Shown here: positions 31,828 to 44,766 of the stretch, in pieces
Numbering within the stretch: the first letter of the stretch is position 1
Layout of the letters: each line of letters starts with the position of its first letter
DNA from: Paracyclopina nana
Taxonomy: Eukaryota; Arthropoda; Copepoda; Cyclopoida; Cyclopettidae
Assembly: GCA_019096065.1 (NCBI GenBank)
Contig: JAGUCH010000007.1
Coordinates: 3,804,501-3,868,500 of the forward strand
Direction of reading: 5' to 3'
DNA: 64,000 bases
The notes under the pieces: generated by a model
The model's input: the letters and a program-made list of their open reading frames with translations, nothing else
The model's database searches: none
What the model was told of the DNA's origin: nothing
Program-made: the position numbers and the translations under genes

Positions 31828-34800
31828 TTATTTTTTGGCATCACTAAATTTAGGCTTGATTTTGGACACAAGGTTGATACTTTTCAAAATCTCCTGCTCT
31901 TCAAGGATGTAAGGAACACTAGAACTCTTCACTGGGGCCTCTCTTGATAATCCTATGGGCTTATCTTTGATGGGCTTGACACTGTCAGGAGGAGGAGGAG
32001 CAACATCAGTTTTTGTATCGTCTTTGACTTGAAAAGTGCTGGTTACAGTTTGCTTGGCAGTTGCAATTTTATAGCTGATTTTTACTGAGGGGTTGGCCTC
32101 AAATAGGGATTTTCTCTGGCTCAAGGGCAGCAATGGGTACTCTTTGCCATTTTCTACCACATAGAGACCAATAGCATTGGAGTCGATGCTTGAGTCGTTA
32201 TTCTGATCTGCAGAAGCTGCCAATTCCTCCAGTGGTCTGTCAGTGTAGATTTCTCCATTGCTCTCATCATCCCACTTGTAAACGGGCAATTTCGTAGTTG
32301 ACGCAGAAGGCTTTGGCATCTGCTCAAGAATGGAACTTCCTAAGGAGCTTGATGAGCTTAAGGATGTGGACCTCTTCCTTGTTTGAGAAATCGCGATTGG
32401 ACTTTGGTGGGACTTTTCCTCTTCCTTTGGCTTTTCAAAGGTTGCCATCATTTTCTTGACAGGTTGATCAAATGTGATCTCCTCTTTTCTTGTGGGATAA
32501 CCTGATCCCACAAGTGGCAAAGGTTGAACTTTTGTGACTACAGTAGCTGGCTTGTTCAAGCTGGGCATCGATTTCCAGGCCAATTTGGATGGACTCAATG
32601 AGTTATGCACCAAAAAGGCTTTTTTGCGCTCCTCAATGGGCACCAAAACATTGCTCGATGATTTAGCCTCCTTGGTTTCTGCCTCGCTCTCACTGTCTTC
32701 TTCATCCTCCTCCTCAGAGGACTCATAAGCTGTACTCGTTTGGGTGGCCATGTCTTTGGCCAAGTTGGGCATGCTTTTCCAGGATGATTCCGGAGAAGCT
32801 ATAGGTGACATCTTCACTGGAGATGTGGCTATTTCCCAGAACTTTTTCATATCTTTGACATTGAATTCAAAGTCTTCTCCATTATGTGAGATACTGCTAT
32901 GCTCCAAATCCACCAAATGGGCCTCACCATCGATATTGGGCTCGTTAATGCGATTATTGCCTAAAGTGGAATTTACAGCAGTAACTTCAGGCTCTTCATC
33001 TGATGTTTCAGGGATCTCTGGAATCGTTTGTGTCCAAGGCTTGACACTCTCTTCCAAATTTGTGGAGGGTTTGCATCGTTTGATGACCAGAACTTCACCC
33101 TTGTCCTTCCAATCCTCTGGAATCATCTCCTCCTCCTCTTCTCCTTGGTCCTTTTCCTCGCTTGTAATGGAGTCATCGTTGATCACCAATTCTGGTGGCA
33201 TTGTTCTCGGAGTTGGAACTGGCATTCTCTTTTCCTCGATTTCCTGGGGCTCAGAGCTATTGACAGTGATTGTTATCTTATCTGCAAAGAGAGAAAAGAT
33301 ATCGTAGCCAATTATATCATCCCTTTAACGGAGCCACGTACGTGCATTCGAAGTATAACACGTTGAAATAGTGAAAAAGAGCTTCGGCAAAGATAATCTA
33401 AGCTATAGTTCATTCTGGCCTCTTATATTTGTGCTAGAATGATGGTGCCGCGATTTTGATCAAACTTTATTTGATCTACGATGACAATGACGGGGACGTA
33501 AACTTAATTAATGAAAAAACAGGCCATGTTCTCTCTACTTTTTCCATCAATGTACTCCATCTAGATGAAGCTCAATTTTTTTTCGTTACATTAGTTTGAA
33601 GGAGTACCTATGTATATATGTAAACAATTTATAAAACAAGCTAATAAAATAGCTAAGCAAATTTTGTTAAGTAAAATTGAGTGGCAACTTTGCGGGCTCG
33701 AGTTTGCGAGAGCCAAGTGATGCTACAAGATTTTTACTTTAAAAATGAGCTCTGATATTTTGTAAGCATGTTTTATAATTTGTTGACATATATATACGAT
33801 TTTATATGATGGAAAGTAATTTTCAAATGTCAATGAAGTTACCAGACCAGGCAATCTCAACTTAGCATCTGATCCAATACTTCGAAGGCTAGGGTTGAGA
33901 GGCGCCCTCAGTAGTGCAAGAGTAGTTGAAAGTGTTAATCAATCAATCAATTAAAAATTGTGCATTTTGAATTTGGCACTTTTGGGAGCTAAACGATGTG
34001 TTAGATCAAGTTTTGTCTGATATCTCTGATAGAGACTCTACTATTCTACTAAGCTTAGCTCAGCTTAGCACAGCTTAGTAGAAGAATAAAAAGGAATTCT
34101 AACAACTATTTTTTAGCTGTATTGGTAGCATAGTCAATAGAGTGCCGGACTTCTAATCTTGATGCTCAGGGTTCGATCCTCATACGAGAACAAGGCATTT
34201 TTTCTCCTTTTTTTCTGCAATGGGATTCGCTACTTAGACAATATCATGGTCTCTGGTCAAACAGAGGAGCAACACACCTTATAAAATACTTTATAATGTG
34301 AGTCACTTGATAAAGTAAAACGTCAGAGCTTTTATATATGTGTAGTTATGAACTGAGACAAATTAGTAAACTGAATTATACATGCGAAAATTGCTTTACA
34401 TCATATAAAATATGTTAGCATAGCATCATAAGAGAATTTACATTTTCGAATTTCATACGTACTCAAGTACGTACAAGTACAAAAAGGTTGTATTGTGCTT
34501 TATTCTACAATAATTGAGATTGCCTTCAACTTACCCTCCTCAATTGGATTTTCATAGACTGGCTCAGAAGAATGAATAGGTTGGCTCCAAAATGAATTGT
34601 TATTGTCGTGTTCCACTTCAAAAGTGGTATTGCTATTGTTTATGAAAACTTGCTGTTGTTGGCTGTCATCCTGATTGCATTCTACGACCATTTGGAGGGT
34701 TTTGATCCACTCTCTAAAATCACTTTCATTGTCCGCCTGCAAAGATCAAGAAGCCACTAATTATACCCTAATTATGATGGTTTCTCAACATCTTCTCTGA

Positions 34801-37800
34801 AAATTGCCAAATTATTATTACTTTCAATGATGATTTTGCCGTATTATTTCCCTGCTTTGCTCTCTGTCAAATTGCAAACTGAATAGTTTGGCATTTTCCC
34901 CTACATGGACTTGGAGTCATTGGTCCGTGGTGTCCCATTTCAGTTGTCCCTTATTACTTGGCTGCATGCACGCAATCAACTTCAATGACCATGAATTGCT
35001 GTGCACGATTATCTAAACAAAGCGCATTTTCTCCCGTTTTTGTGCCATTTTCTCTAGCACAGCAATGAATAAAGGCTGCTGCTGCTGCAGTCAATAATTG
35101 AAACGGGAGCAAATAATTTCTCCCTTCCTCTTCTTTGTTGCATTTTGCAATAAACTCATTTGCTCGAGAATTGTTCAATTTGCGAGGAAATCAAATCATC
35201 AAACAAGTTCATTACAATTTTTAAAAGTACTCAAAAACTACACCTTAATTTAAGTTTTCGAATTTTGGACTAAGGCTTCTTTTGCTTGCTATTGTGTTTC
35301 GTCATGCAAGCACTTGCGAAGCAAAAAAAGTGCCTTGAGATAATGCTAACTTTGGCTTGAAAACTATGTCTTTGGCTTCTTTGAGTTCCCTTTGAGAAAT
35401 GATGTTTATGCAGTGAAGTAGTCCTCGGATGTTGCTTCACATGCCTTTTAAAGATTGATGGCATCTGTTAATTCTGCGGTTGAAATTGGCTTCAGTTTTG
35501 GTTTTCGCATTATAGCGACAATTAAATATATATTCGTTCAGCTTTAAGGGCAGATTTGCCATTTTGGATTTTTGCCTGAATTATCTTTAGTTTAAAATTC
35601 ACTTTGCCTTCCTCATTTTGCAACACCTACCAAATACTTTTTTAATTTAAAAGAGCGTTCATTTCCTGTTCATTCGAAAGCCTCGGGAAACTGGGCGAGA
35701 AATTTATTATGAAATAAAGTAAAGGAAATGTTGACAATTTCTATTCAGAGTTTTTCGCTCATAAAAAAGTTAAAATCCATTGTCAACAGATGTATATAGA
35801 TAGCAGACTAGTTTTCAGCAGATTCACTTTACCCAAAGATCAGTTGAGTACGAAGCAAAAAATGATGATGATGAAACATCTGGGTACATTCTTTATCTTA
35901 CATAATTTTGAAAGTACTTTGATCCCATGCAAAATTATTCCTAATGTTTTTAGATTGCCAACTTTTGCACGAAGCTCTATTAATTATGTCTTGCCAATTT
36001 TCTTTGCATTCATTCCGTCATGCTGGATTGTCCAAGCGCGCATGCAAATAGTAATTGTTTGCTGTAGACATTCACCATATGTTGCTACTTCTTGATTGAC
36101 TATTAAATGACATGTGATCAAAACACTGCGGTGAATGTAGGTCATCTCTGCGCTAAACTCTGCGTATCAACTACGAACGGCTGAAAAACTGGAAAAAAAA
36201 CACATCCGTTTTCATTCCCACGATTATGTATGTACTCGAGCATTTTTGGAAAAAGTTTTATTTTCTGCGATTTTGCAAAACGCCACAACGGCTTTTGATG
36301 TTTATTAATTCTTAAGCTAGTGATTTTTGAAGCTGTTCCTTAGTAGAAAATAGTGGTGTTTTTTGTGTGCGTCTAGCGATGATGACTTTAGTCTTTATGA
36401 AATGCTAACCACATTTTCTATCCTTTATAAAATTAAAGGTCTCTGATCTGCCCACGAGCTCTACGCTGCTATAAGAAGTGAAATAATGGCAGCAATATCG
36501 TTAGATAACCAAATATCCTGAGCAAAAAAAAAATCCAGATTATCGTAGCCATTTTTTGAAAAGATAAAACATCTAATTTATTTCATGTTTCATTTTTTAG
36601 CAGGCATTTGAGTTCTTTTGCAGCAGAGAAAGAAAGGGAACGAAGCACGTTCTTACCTTTAAGTATAGCGTAACCTTTTTCCGCTTTACTAGACTTAAGG
36701 TCAAGTCTTGTGGTTGATTTTCAACTCGATGCTTGGCCAATTTCACGCGAGCTGTAGCGTAGTCTGACGTGAGGCGTGGCAGCACGTACAAAATCTGAAA
36801 AAGCCATATTTTTCAATGTCATTTTAGCAGTTCTCGTTGCAATAGTGGGAAAAATCGATGATTCATTACTTTAGGGTGTAGCTTGACAAATCTGCGTCGC
36901 CACTTGCATGTCAGTGAGGTTGTCAGTTCCAAATAGCCTGAAAATATAGCACCACGCCTATTAGCAGTTTAAGCATCAAATGCGGCCTTCATTTCACTAA
37001 AAGATTTTTAGGTTTACTAGCGTAATTTCCACTGAATTAATCTGTTAAAAAGCAGTGGCCCACGTTTTCCCCGAGCATCTCCATTTCTCGGTGAAAGTCA
37101 ACCAGCGAAAATACAAAGATATTGCTGAAACGTCATCACTAGACCATTTCAAATAGTATCTCTTTCCATGGAATTGTTATGTACCTTGGATCATGGCTGG
37201 CTCTTGGGGTAAAGCTATTTTGCCACTGCTGTTACTTTGCTTAGCCACTTCAGAGGACGAGCTCGGTAACTTGACTCTGTACTCCTCTTTTGGCAGCACA
37301 GATGCTGTGGCACTCGGATGCATTTCTGAGTATTGCGGAGACATCATTGGCATAGGCCCTTTGAAGATTGGCGCATGTCTTCGTTGGAAAACATGAGTCA
37401 CTTCTTCCTCGTCTTCAATTACCTCCTCGCCAACTTGTATTGGCTTTGGGCTATTTTCCCTGAAACTGGAAGTAAGCTCATTAGTGGGGCCCAATATGAC
37501 GAGGAATTTGCTACCTTGTGGAAGGCTCGAGTTTGGCTCCAATTATTGGCTCTTCTTGCAGCATATCTTCTTCCTCGTGCATAATTTCCTTGGTCATTTC
37601 ACCCTCGAAGTAAATGGGATTAACGCTAATTTTGGGCAGGTCAACGTACACTGCGGTTGAGTCAAATTCAGGTGAGTGAGGCAATTCATAGTCCTTTGAA
37701 GTAGCGCGAAAAAGCTGCTTCAGTTTCTTCATTGGGGACCTTTTGGAAGGTGGCGACATCTTGACAGCTTCCTCGTGGAGTTTGTCAATCGATTCCGGAG

Positions 37801-40800
37801 TTGGGTCCTCTTCCTCGATATCCAATGACAGGCCAAACTTGACCACCTTGTCAGTGGATTCTGGATCACTTGCCACGCTGTAGAAAGTTGTGTCACTGCT
37901 CTCACTATCCGGCTCGTGGTTTGTCTTAGCAAAACGGCTCAAATCCTCGAGGCTGGATTCAGGGTCGAAAAATTCGTCGTTGTTGATACTGCTTTGATCC
38001 TCCTGTTGCTGTTGCTCCTCATGGTCTTGCACAAGTGTCAGATTTTCCGATTCGTCATCCTCAGCGTCGAATCTGTCATCCTTGGCCTCATTCTCATCTA
38101 GGGACCCTTCGTCTTCCTCGTTTACCTCTGGGGTAGCGTCATGAAAAAAAGATGAATTTCCCACATGGAATTCTGGCTCGTCAATGTCTGTCACAACATG
38201 AGCGCTTGGAATGGAAGTGTTCGCCCTCTTTTGACTTTTGAAACTTTTGGTGAGATCCGCAGACTTGATCCTTTTAATGGATTTGTGTACAGCTCTTGAT
38301 AAAAGGGGCTTTTTCTTCACCTTCTCTTCCTGGGAAGGCTGTCTCCTTAATGACAGGAATGCTGTCTGTACAGGAACCCTGGAGAGTGGCTCGAAAACTT
38401 GTTCTTCTTCTTCTCCTTCTTGTGGCTTTTTCTTATTGCGTCTTGCTGGAGCTTCAGGAGTTGAAGCTTGACGATCAGTGCCCAGAACTGATGACGAATA
38501 AGCTTTGTTATCAGATACACAAATATCCGACTTCTCGATATAATGGTCGAGTGTAAAGGTTGGAGGGGCATAGGTCGAATTGACAAGCTCACTAGAAGAA
38601 GTATTACTATTATGAGTGGGCTTTCTTTTCAAATCTGGCAGGGAGTCAGTCTTGCTTGATCCTAGTCTTAAGCTGTTTGCTCCAGCTTGGCTGATGTCAG
38701 ACAGTGACAAGCTCTTGCTATTTTTCGATCCAACCAGTGGCTTTTTGACTTTGCTTAAGAATTTCAGCTTAATTCCGTCTGTCTTCTTCTTCAGCTTCGT
38801 TGCTGGGTCTTGCTTAGGAGGAGGACATGCAAATTCCACGGGAGCTAGGGCATTGTCACCTGGGAAAACCCTCCGTGATCTGTTCTTTTTCGGCAGAAAG
38901 ATACCCTGCTTGGGTGCGTACAATATTCCAGCCTCAAAGGTTTCTTCCCTACTTGGCTCTGATTGAAACCTAATTTCATCTACAGCCTCGAGTTTTTTCT
39001 CTGAATCTGGAACATGGCTATTAATACTACTTCCATGGCTCTCCGAATCTTCAGAAGATGATGATATTTTACGTGGATCATTTTGAGCAACGTCACGATC
39101 CGAAATGTCGTTGGAAACTTCTTTTGCGTCTCTTTCGAGAGTTTTCCACTTGTTCAATCCGTCTTCTTCGGCTTGTTCATGTGGAGCTCCCAGGTCTTCC
39201 AAAGACTCTTGTTTGGTGCTCTCAATGGAAGTCTCGTTTTGAGAAGGAAACACAAAGTCGTCATCAAATGAGTTGTTCACTCCATCAATTTCATCCGGAG
39301 GAAATCCAAATGGATCGTGGTCGATGAACGGATCGAATATTTGGCAAGCTGGTTCCTCACCACTTTTCTCAAAACTTGCTTGGCACGGAAGAAATTCAAT
39401 TGAATCTAGCTTGACATCAGCTTCTTCCTTGAAAGGATCACTTTGCACCTCGCCACAACAGGAATTCGGATCACTATCCTCAATACACGTTATTTTCTCC
39501 TCGTCTCCAATTACTTCCTTGACGTCATCTGCAAATGGTGGTTGGACCTCGTCGTTTTTTCCTTCAATTACTTCAATTTTCCTTTCAGTGTCGAATGTTG
39601 ACCCTATGAATTTATCGTAAATCAACTCTTCATTTGCAGTCGCTGCAGATTCTTGGGGCTTCACTTCAATGTCATAAACAGCTTTCTCTTTGGAGGCAAA
39701 AAGTGTTTTGAGCCTTTTTAATGAGCCCCCCTTTTGCTGTTGCTCAAATGCTGATGCAGAGCTACTCAGCTGAGGCTGCTCTGAAAAGGATTTAGTGAAA
39801 ATTGAGGAGATTTTCGTGGTTGCTCCAATGGCAACTTTATGTGGTTCAATCAAGTCTGAAGTAGGGTCTTCTTCTTCTTCTTGGTTGGCGTCACTCTTGG
39901 ATGAAGCCTCTGAAGTAAAATTACCAGAAACTTCCACTTCTTCTTCTGGAGGAGCCTCCAAGTGCTGCCATTGCTCAAAAGTTTGCTCCAGGAATTTTTC
40001 TTGCTCGATTCCGGGCTCGAAAGCTAATCTGGAGACTGGCACTGACCCTTCTGTGTGATATTCAAAATTGGCCCTTTTGAAGGTCTCCTGCCCGCTAAAT
40101 TCTTCAGCCTCACTTTCAGACTGTTCAACGCTGAATCGGACTTTTTTCTTCTGCGATTCACTCCTTGCTTGGTCTGATGACCGGCTGAATTTGCGACTCA
40201 GTCGTGTGCCAATGTCTGGGATTTTCGGTGCAATGAGCTCAATGCCCAGAGTCCCACTCGCTGACTTGATTGGATTCTTCTTCTTGCTTTTCCCTGTTTC
40301 CAACGGCTTAATTGGGATTCCGTGCGATTTCAGACTCTGCAACAGATATTATTATGCAACAGAAACTGAATATCCCTAATATATGCATTACATAGCAAAT
40401 TTGCAATTGATGCACTATAGCAAAGGTTTTGGAAATCTGAGTCACTGCAATGGCAATAAAAAACTGTCTACATTGCATAACACAAAGGTTTGCACTGTGT
40501 TTAACCCAATGTGTGTCGGTGAACTTCCTGTCACATCATTATAATAGTTGTAGCATATCTGATGATGCTGCAAACGAGGGGTCGAATCGTATACCTGTTG
40601 CTACCTGCAGGAAGTTATCTCTAGGGTAAATGGTAATGTGAAAAAAATTATCAAAAAACTGAATCTACACAATCATTGAACAACGTTGCCTAGATATACG
40701 TATTTGAAATGTTAATGTAGTTTTCATCATAGGTTACTCCAACATTTTCAGCCTTTAATGAAAGCAATTACAATCTGCATTTCTTATGAATGAGGTAAGA

Positions 40801-41255
40801 CTTTGCAAGAAAGCTATCTTATGCCTACGGAGGTCAAATTCGCGAGAATCTTCATTATTCTTAGCAAATCTTACGTCTGCAACATGTTGGAAGTCTTTCA
40901 TATTTTTCCATGAAAATTCCGCAAGGAAAGGCTCATTTTTCGTGATGATCACCAAGTGGCTTGCGTCTTCATAATGTTGCGTGAAAAGCTCAACAGATTG
41001 CAGGTTAAACACATAAGTTGGCTCATCGTCGTCAATCTTGAATGAAAATATCTTTTAACTGCTTGTCACCATGTTACTTTTGAGGCTGCTCACCTCTGAA
41101 GAAAAGCACTTAATGGATGCTCGATTAATCTTGATGAAAGCTTCTTCCCAAAAGGCTGCATTTTTAGTTTTGCTGCTTACTTTTCCAGACCAGATGTGAA
41201 AGCTGGACGCAGCCACTGGATGGACTTTTTTGCTGGACGAAATTGTTACCATCAT
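31828..41255 (-). CDS. Large acidic protein with two PH-like domains
   Basis: Minus-strand exons: 41255-41094, 41036-40875, 40336-37515, 37459-37185, 36937-36870, 36794-36657, 34736-34535 and 33281-31828; 1,760 residues as modelled. The first two exons give a PH-like fold (about residues 15-110) ending in a Trp-containing helix (FSWKNMKDFQHVADSLKSH). A 940-residue disordered, Glu/Ser-rich segment follows. Four exons then build a clear PH domain at about 1141-1235, from GYLELTTSLTCKWRRRFVKL to FREWIKTLQ. The C-terminal 480 residues are acidic and contain two WKSMPxL motifs. PH domains bind phosphoinositides or proteins, so this is probably a membrane-linked scaffold. The start is uncertain: an acceptor site 15 bases before the ATG suggests an upstream exon. 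I cannot assign an orthologue. Confidence 0.82.
33608..34412 (+). repeat. Foldback module X plus TIR element Y, copy C
   Basis: Lies in the intron between the last two exons of the PH gene, antisense to it. X is near 33612-33797 and Y at about 33801-34412. The tRNA-like block at 34117-34196 keeps GGGTTCGATCC and a CTTCTAA loop, the best-preserved box of the three copies. Confidence 0.85.
34737..36656 (-). other. 1.9 kb intron of the PH-domain gene
   Basis: Separates the exon ending VTLYLK from the one starting ADNESDF inside the PH domain. AT-rich, with short homopolymer runs. The open frame at 35790-36095 has no family features. I see no mobile element. Confidence 0.55.
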
Positions 41256-44200
41256 TTTGTGTTGGACAACGAGCTGAAGAAGACCCTCGAGGAACTAAAG
41301 CAATTTTCTCCTTACTTTTCTTTGATCGAAGCCTTGCAACTGTCTTGGAGGCCATGCGAGACCATTACAATATTCATTTTGTGTGATAAACTCGAAACTC
41401 CCATTATGATAAAAAGTGACAATTACTTTTTTATCATCGATTTGTGGTCAATCTTTTTTTTCAAGTCTCAACGTTCCAATTGCATATATGACTTTATTAA
41501 CTGTGCATGTCAACGCTGAACTGAACTAAATTGGATGAAAAATTGCCTTTGGTGCTTCTTCATTATTCTGCTTCAATACGAAATGTACATGATTATCTTC
41601 ATGAAAAAAGATGATGAATTAGTCTTTTTACGTTGACAGAGCTTTCTCTCTCCACAGAAATCGATTCTCTTTCTATGCTGCACTTTGACAAGATTCTGAG
41701 AATGCTCAGCAATTCAGTAAACCTGTAAAGTGCTGAGTTGTCTGAGAGCGGAATTTTTGTTGTTTCTTTCTGCAGCGTTTTTTGCGAGGCGTTCAGCTTG
41801 ACAGCAATTTTACCAAAGTAATCAGTCCATTTTATTTCGTACATATTTTTGTTGCCAAAGTCTATCTACATTGATGAAAGCCTCTTAATCGTAAGCTTTT
41901 ATAATTTTTCAAGTTATGCGTCATAGCATCTATCAGTTTATCTATGTTGTAGATAATCTTGACTTTTGTAAGAAACTTCAATTGTGGCCTATGCTTAAAC
42001 CCACAACCGCTTATTGAGCTAGGTCGTTTTTTATGCTCTGCTCTTTTTTCCCAATTTTGTAAACAACGCGAAAGAGGAAATGTTTGATAATTAAAAATAG
42101 GTATCAGATGTCTGCCTGTGAATCTCTTGTTTTTTTAAGCTGATGCACAGAAGGGTCACTCCTAACAAAAAAGTCGCATCGTTTTCACTGAAACTTAAGC
42201 GAAAAAGTCCATCACTAAATCGGCTCTAGATTGATGCTAACACTTCAAAATTGACTTCCATGATGTTTTTGGGCTACTAAAATGTTATATTTGGAGATTT
42301 TATTTTATCAAACTCAGATTTTGTCTATGAAAATCTGTCTCAAAAGGCTGCACAAAAATCAGAAAAAAATTATATGTGCCTAGATCCCTTGGACCTCAGC
42401 ATTCCTCAAAGATGCTTTCCAAAAAACTTCAGAAGGACACCTTGGAATAATTTAGTACCCATGTTGTGTTCATATATCCACATTCTTATGAGATATGGCG
42501 GAGTTTTTGCAAACCAAACTTGTGGCTATTTTTATTAAAATTGGTATGTTTTTGATCAATTTAGGCAATTGGCTGCCTAAAAACCTAATTTATTTAAATT
42601 TTTCTGGCTTTAAAATGACTTTCATATGATTTAGAAGGGGATTTATCAAGAAAATGCCAATTTTTGGCATTCTTAAAGTTATGGTGCATTTTTACGTACT
42701 TTTCAATGATGCGACTTTTTTATTAGGAGTGACCCTACTGTGTGATGGTGGAATTGGAGTTTTTCCTCCTCTGGAAGTAGACAAAAATGTTGCAGTTATT
42801 GGATGTATTTTAAGGGACGAGTGCGCTTTATCAATCATGCCTTTTCAGCGTGAATTGCATTTATTCAATATGTATATATCAATATTTATTGGTGCATTTG
42901 GCTATGGATTATGACGTTGTTATCCAAATATGCTTGACTAGCTAACGTTTGCGTCCTTTTTGCCCCTCGCCATTCGCCACTCTTTCTTGTTATGCCTTTT
43001 TGGACATTTGCTATTTTGGACGTTTGCTTTGCCCTTCATGAATTATGTCACTTATGAATCTGTTGCTGACTACATGTCAACTAGTTCAGCTTGGAGATCG
43101 AGCAGCATTTTTATGGGCAAAGTTGTTTATTTGATAAGCTCTTTTTCAACATTGTTCTTGCCAAAAAATAGCTTTTTAAGGTCCTTTGTTGAAATTTAAA
43201 ATCGAGCATTTGATTTTCGATGAAAAAATATGTGATAACCTTCATAAAAACTTAATTATTTACACTCAAGGTGGAATAAATTCGAACTGTTTTTTTCGCA
43301 TCAGCTGGTGATTGCCTTAAGCCAATATTTTCTCATTTTCTGTAGGTGCTTTGCGTGCATTTGCATTAGAGGTCCGGGGCGTACATGAACACAGCATTAG
43401 GGCGTTTATGATGCCCCGTAAGTCCTCTAATTCAATTCTACGTGACATAAGCTTTGAAAATCAAGATTTCTTTGGCAGTTCCTACCATTTTTGCGCAGAA
43501 ATCAAAGCTCGAACATGACATGTCCTTTTTTAAAGAAATGTAGCTCAAATTTTAGTATATGCACTTTTTTAAAAGCTTGCTACAATGTCTGCATTACTTA
43601 ACTCGCTTTTGTTACGCACAAAGGGAGGCAAAAGAGCTTTTAAATTGTTGCCTTGTGGCACATTTGTCAGGCATGCATGAAACCCTTTACAAAAGATACA
43701 AGCTAGGTATAAGTAATCTTTTTGTGTTTTAGGAGGAAGATTGTGATCTCGAACCAAACATATCCAAGGCCCGGTTCACCTACAAATTACGGCCGAAGTT
43801 ATAGCATAATGTTTTACTGAACAGAGCAAACTCCAGGAGTTTTTGTCTAATAGTTTGAATTATCTTTAGTGTTAAAAGTACAATTTCAAAGAAAAAATGT
43901 CAAAATGTTTTGTCTTCCCTCCTGAAATTGGCAAATATCATCGTAATTTCGCTTAAAATTTGGCCGTAATTTTGTAGGTGAACCCAAAATGATCTAGGTG
44001 AACCGAGCCTTACTCTTCTATTAATACATACATAGCAAGTAGTAAGCATTGAGGAAAACGGCGATGCTCGCAACGGTGGAGATACTAATTTTCAATTTCT
44101 CCGAATTCTTTTGTAGAGGAAAATGCTTCGACTCTAAAAAAGCACGAGTTTTGGCATTGACGAAATCGAACTCATTCCTCTCTATTTTTAAGCGTGTCTC

Positions 44201-44766
44201 GTTGCCGCAATTCTAGTTTAAATGTGCCAAGAAAATGATGTGTTTTCTCTCACATAAGTAAAGGTGAAACTAATTCGCTTGAAGTAATATATTAAAGTAA
44301 TAGTACATCTTAGCAGCGTGGGTGCAGGTGAAAAATGCCTGCTTAATCCTATCAGAGCCCTAATTCTACTGAAACGAAAAGTGTATGGAAAATCGTAAGC
44401 AAGTCCTTATCTATCCACCGAGGAATCGATTGACATTTTGGTGGTCCGAACTCATGAGACCTCCAATGTATAATTCTTACTCTCGTGATTTTTTTTATTG
44501 TTGGCAAACTGACTGCTTTTTAAAAAAGGTGTTTCCAAATTTTAATTTTTTTAAAATTTTAATTTTACTTTTTTATTTTTTAGCTTCCCCATGAGCATTT
44601 AGCATAAGAGCTTAGATTCTACCACAAAGAGCCGCTTAAATAAATACGCGCGCTTGGAAAGGGGCCTTCTCTGGTTCAGGTTAGAGAGACTTATAGCAAG
44701 CAGCCTCCACAGAGGCCTTCCTCATCTCACTCGATCTCCATAGCTCGACCTGATCAGTTCATTAGT
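41256..44766. other. Intergenic or 5' region of the PH gene
   Basis: 3.5 kb containing one MITE (42153-42735). A minus-strand frame at 41844-41620, starting MYEIKWTDYFGK and ending at a GTAAAA donor in phase 0, could be an extra first exon of the PH gene; low confidence. No other gene seen. Confidence 0.4.
42153..42735. mobile_element. MITE with ~28 bp terminal inverted repeats
   Basis: Left end GGGTCACTCCTAACAAAAAA then GTCGCATC; the right end is the inverse, GATGCGAC then TTTTTTATTAGGAGTGACCC, with one mismatch. The interior is 583 bp, AT-rich and non-coding, so movement would need a transposase supplied elsewhere. I could not identify a target duplication. Confidence 0.85.

Noticed and set aside
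35790-36095. 101-codon plus-strand frame in the PH-gene intron
   Set aside because: No motif, and it sits in an intron of a well-supported gene on the other strand.
44385-44594. Small plus-strand frame before the peptide receptor
   Set aside because: Low-complexity Phe/Leu-rich translation of AT-rich DNA; no supporting signal.
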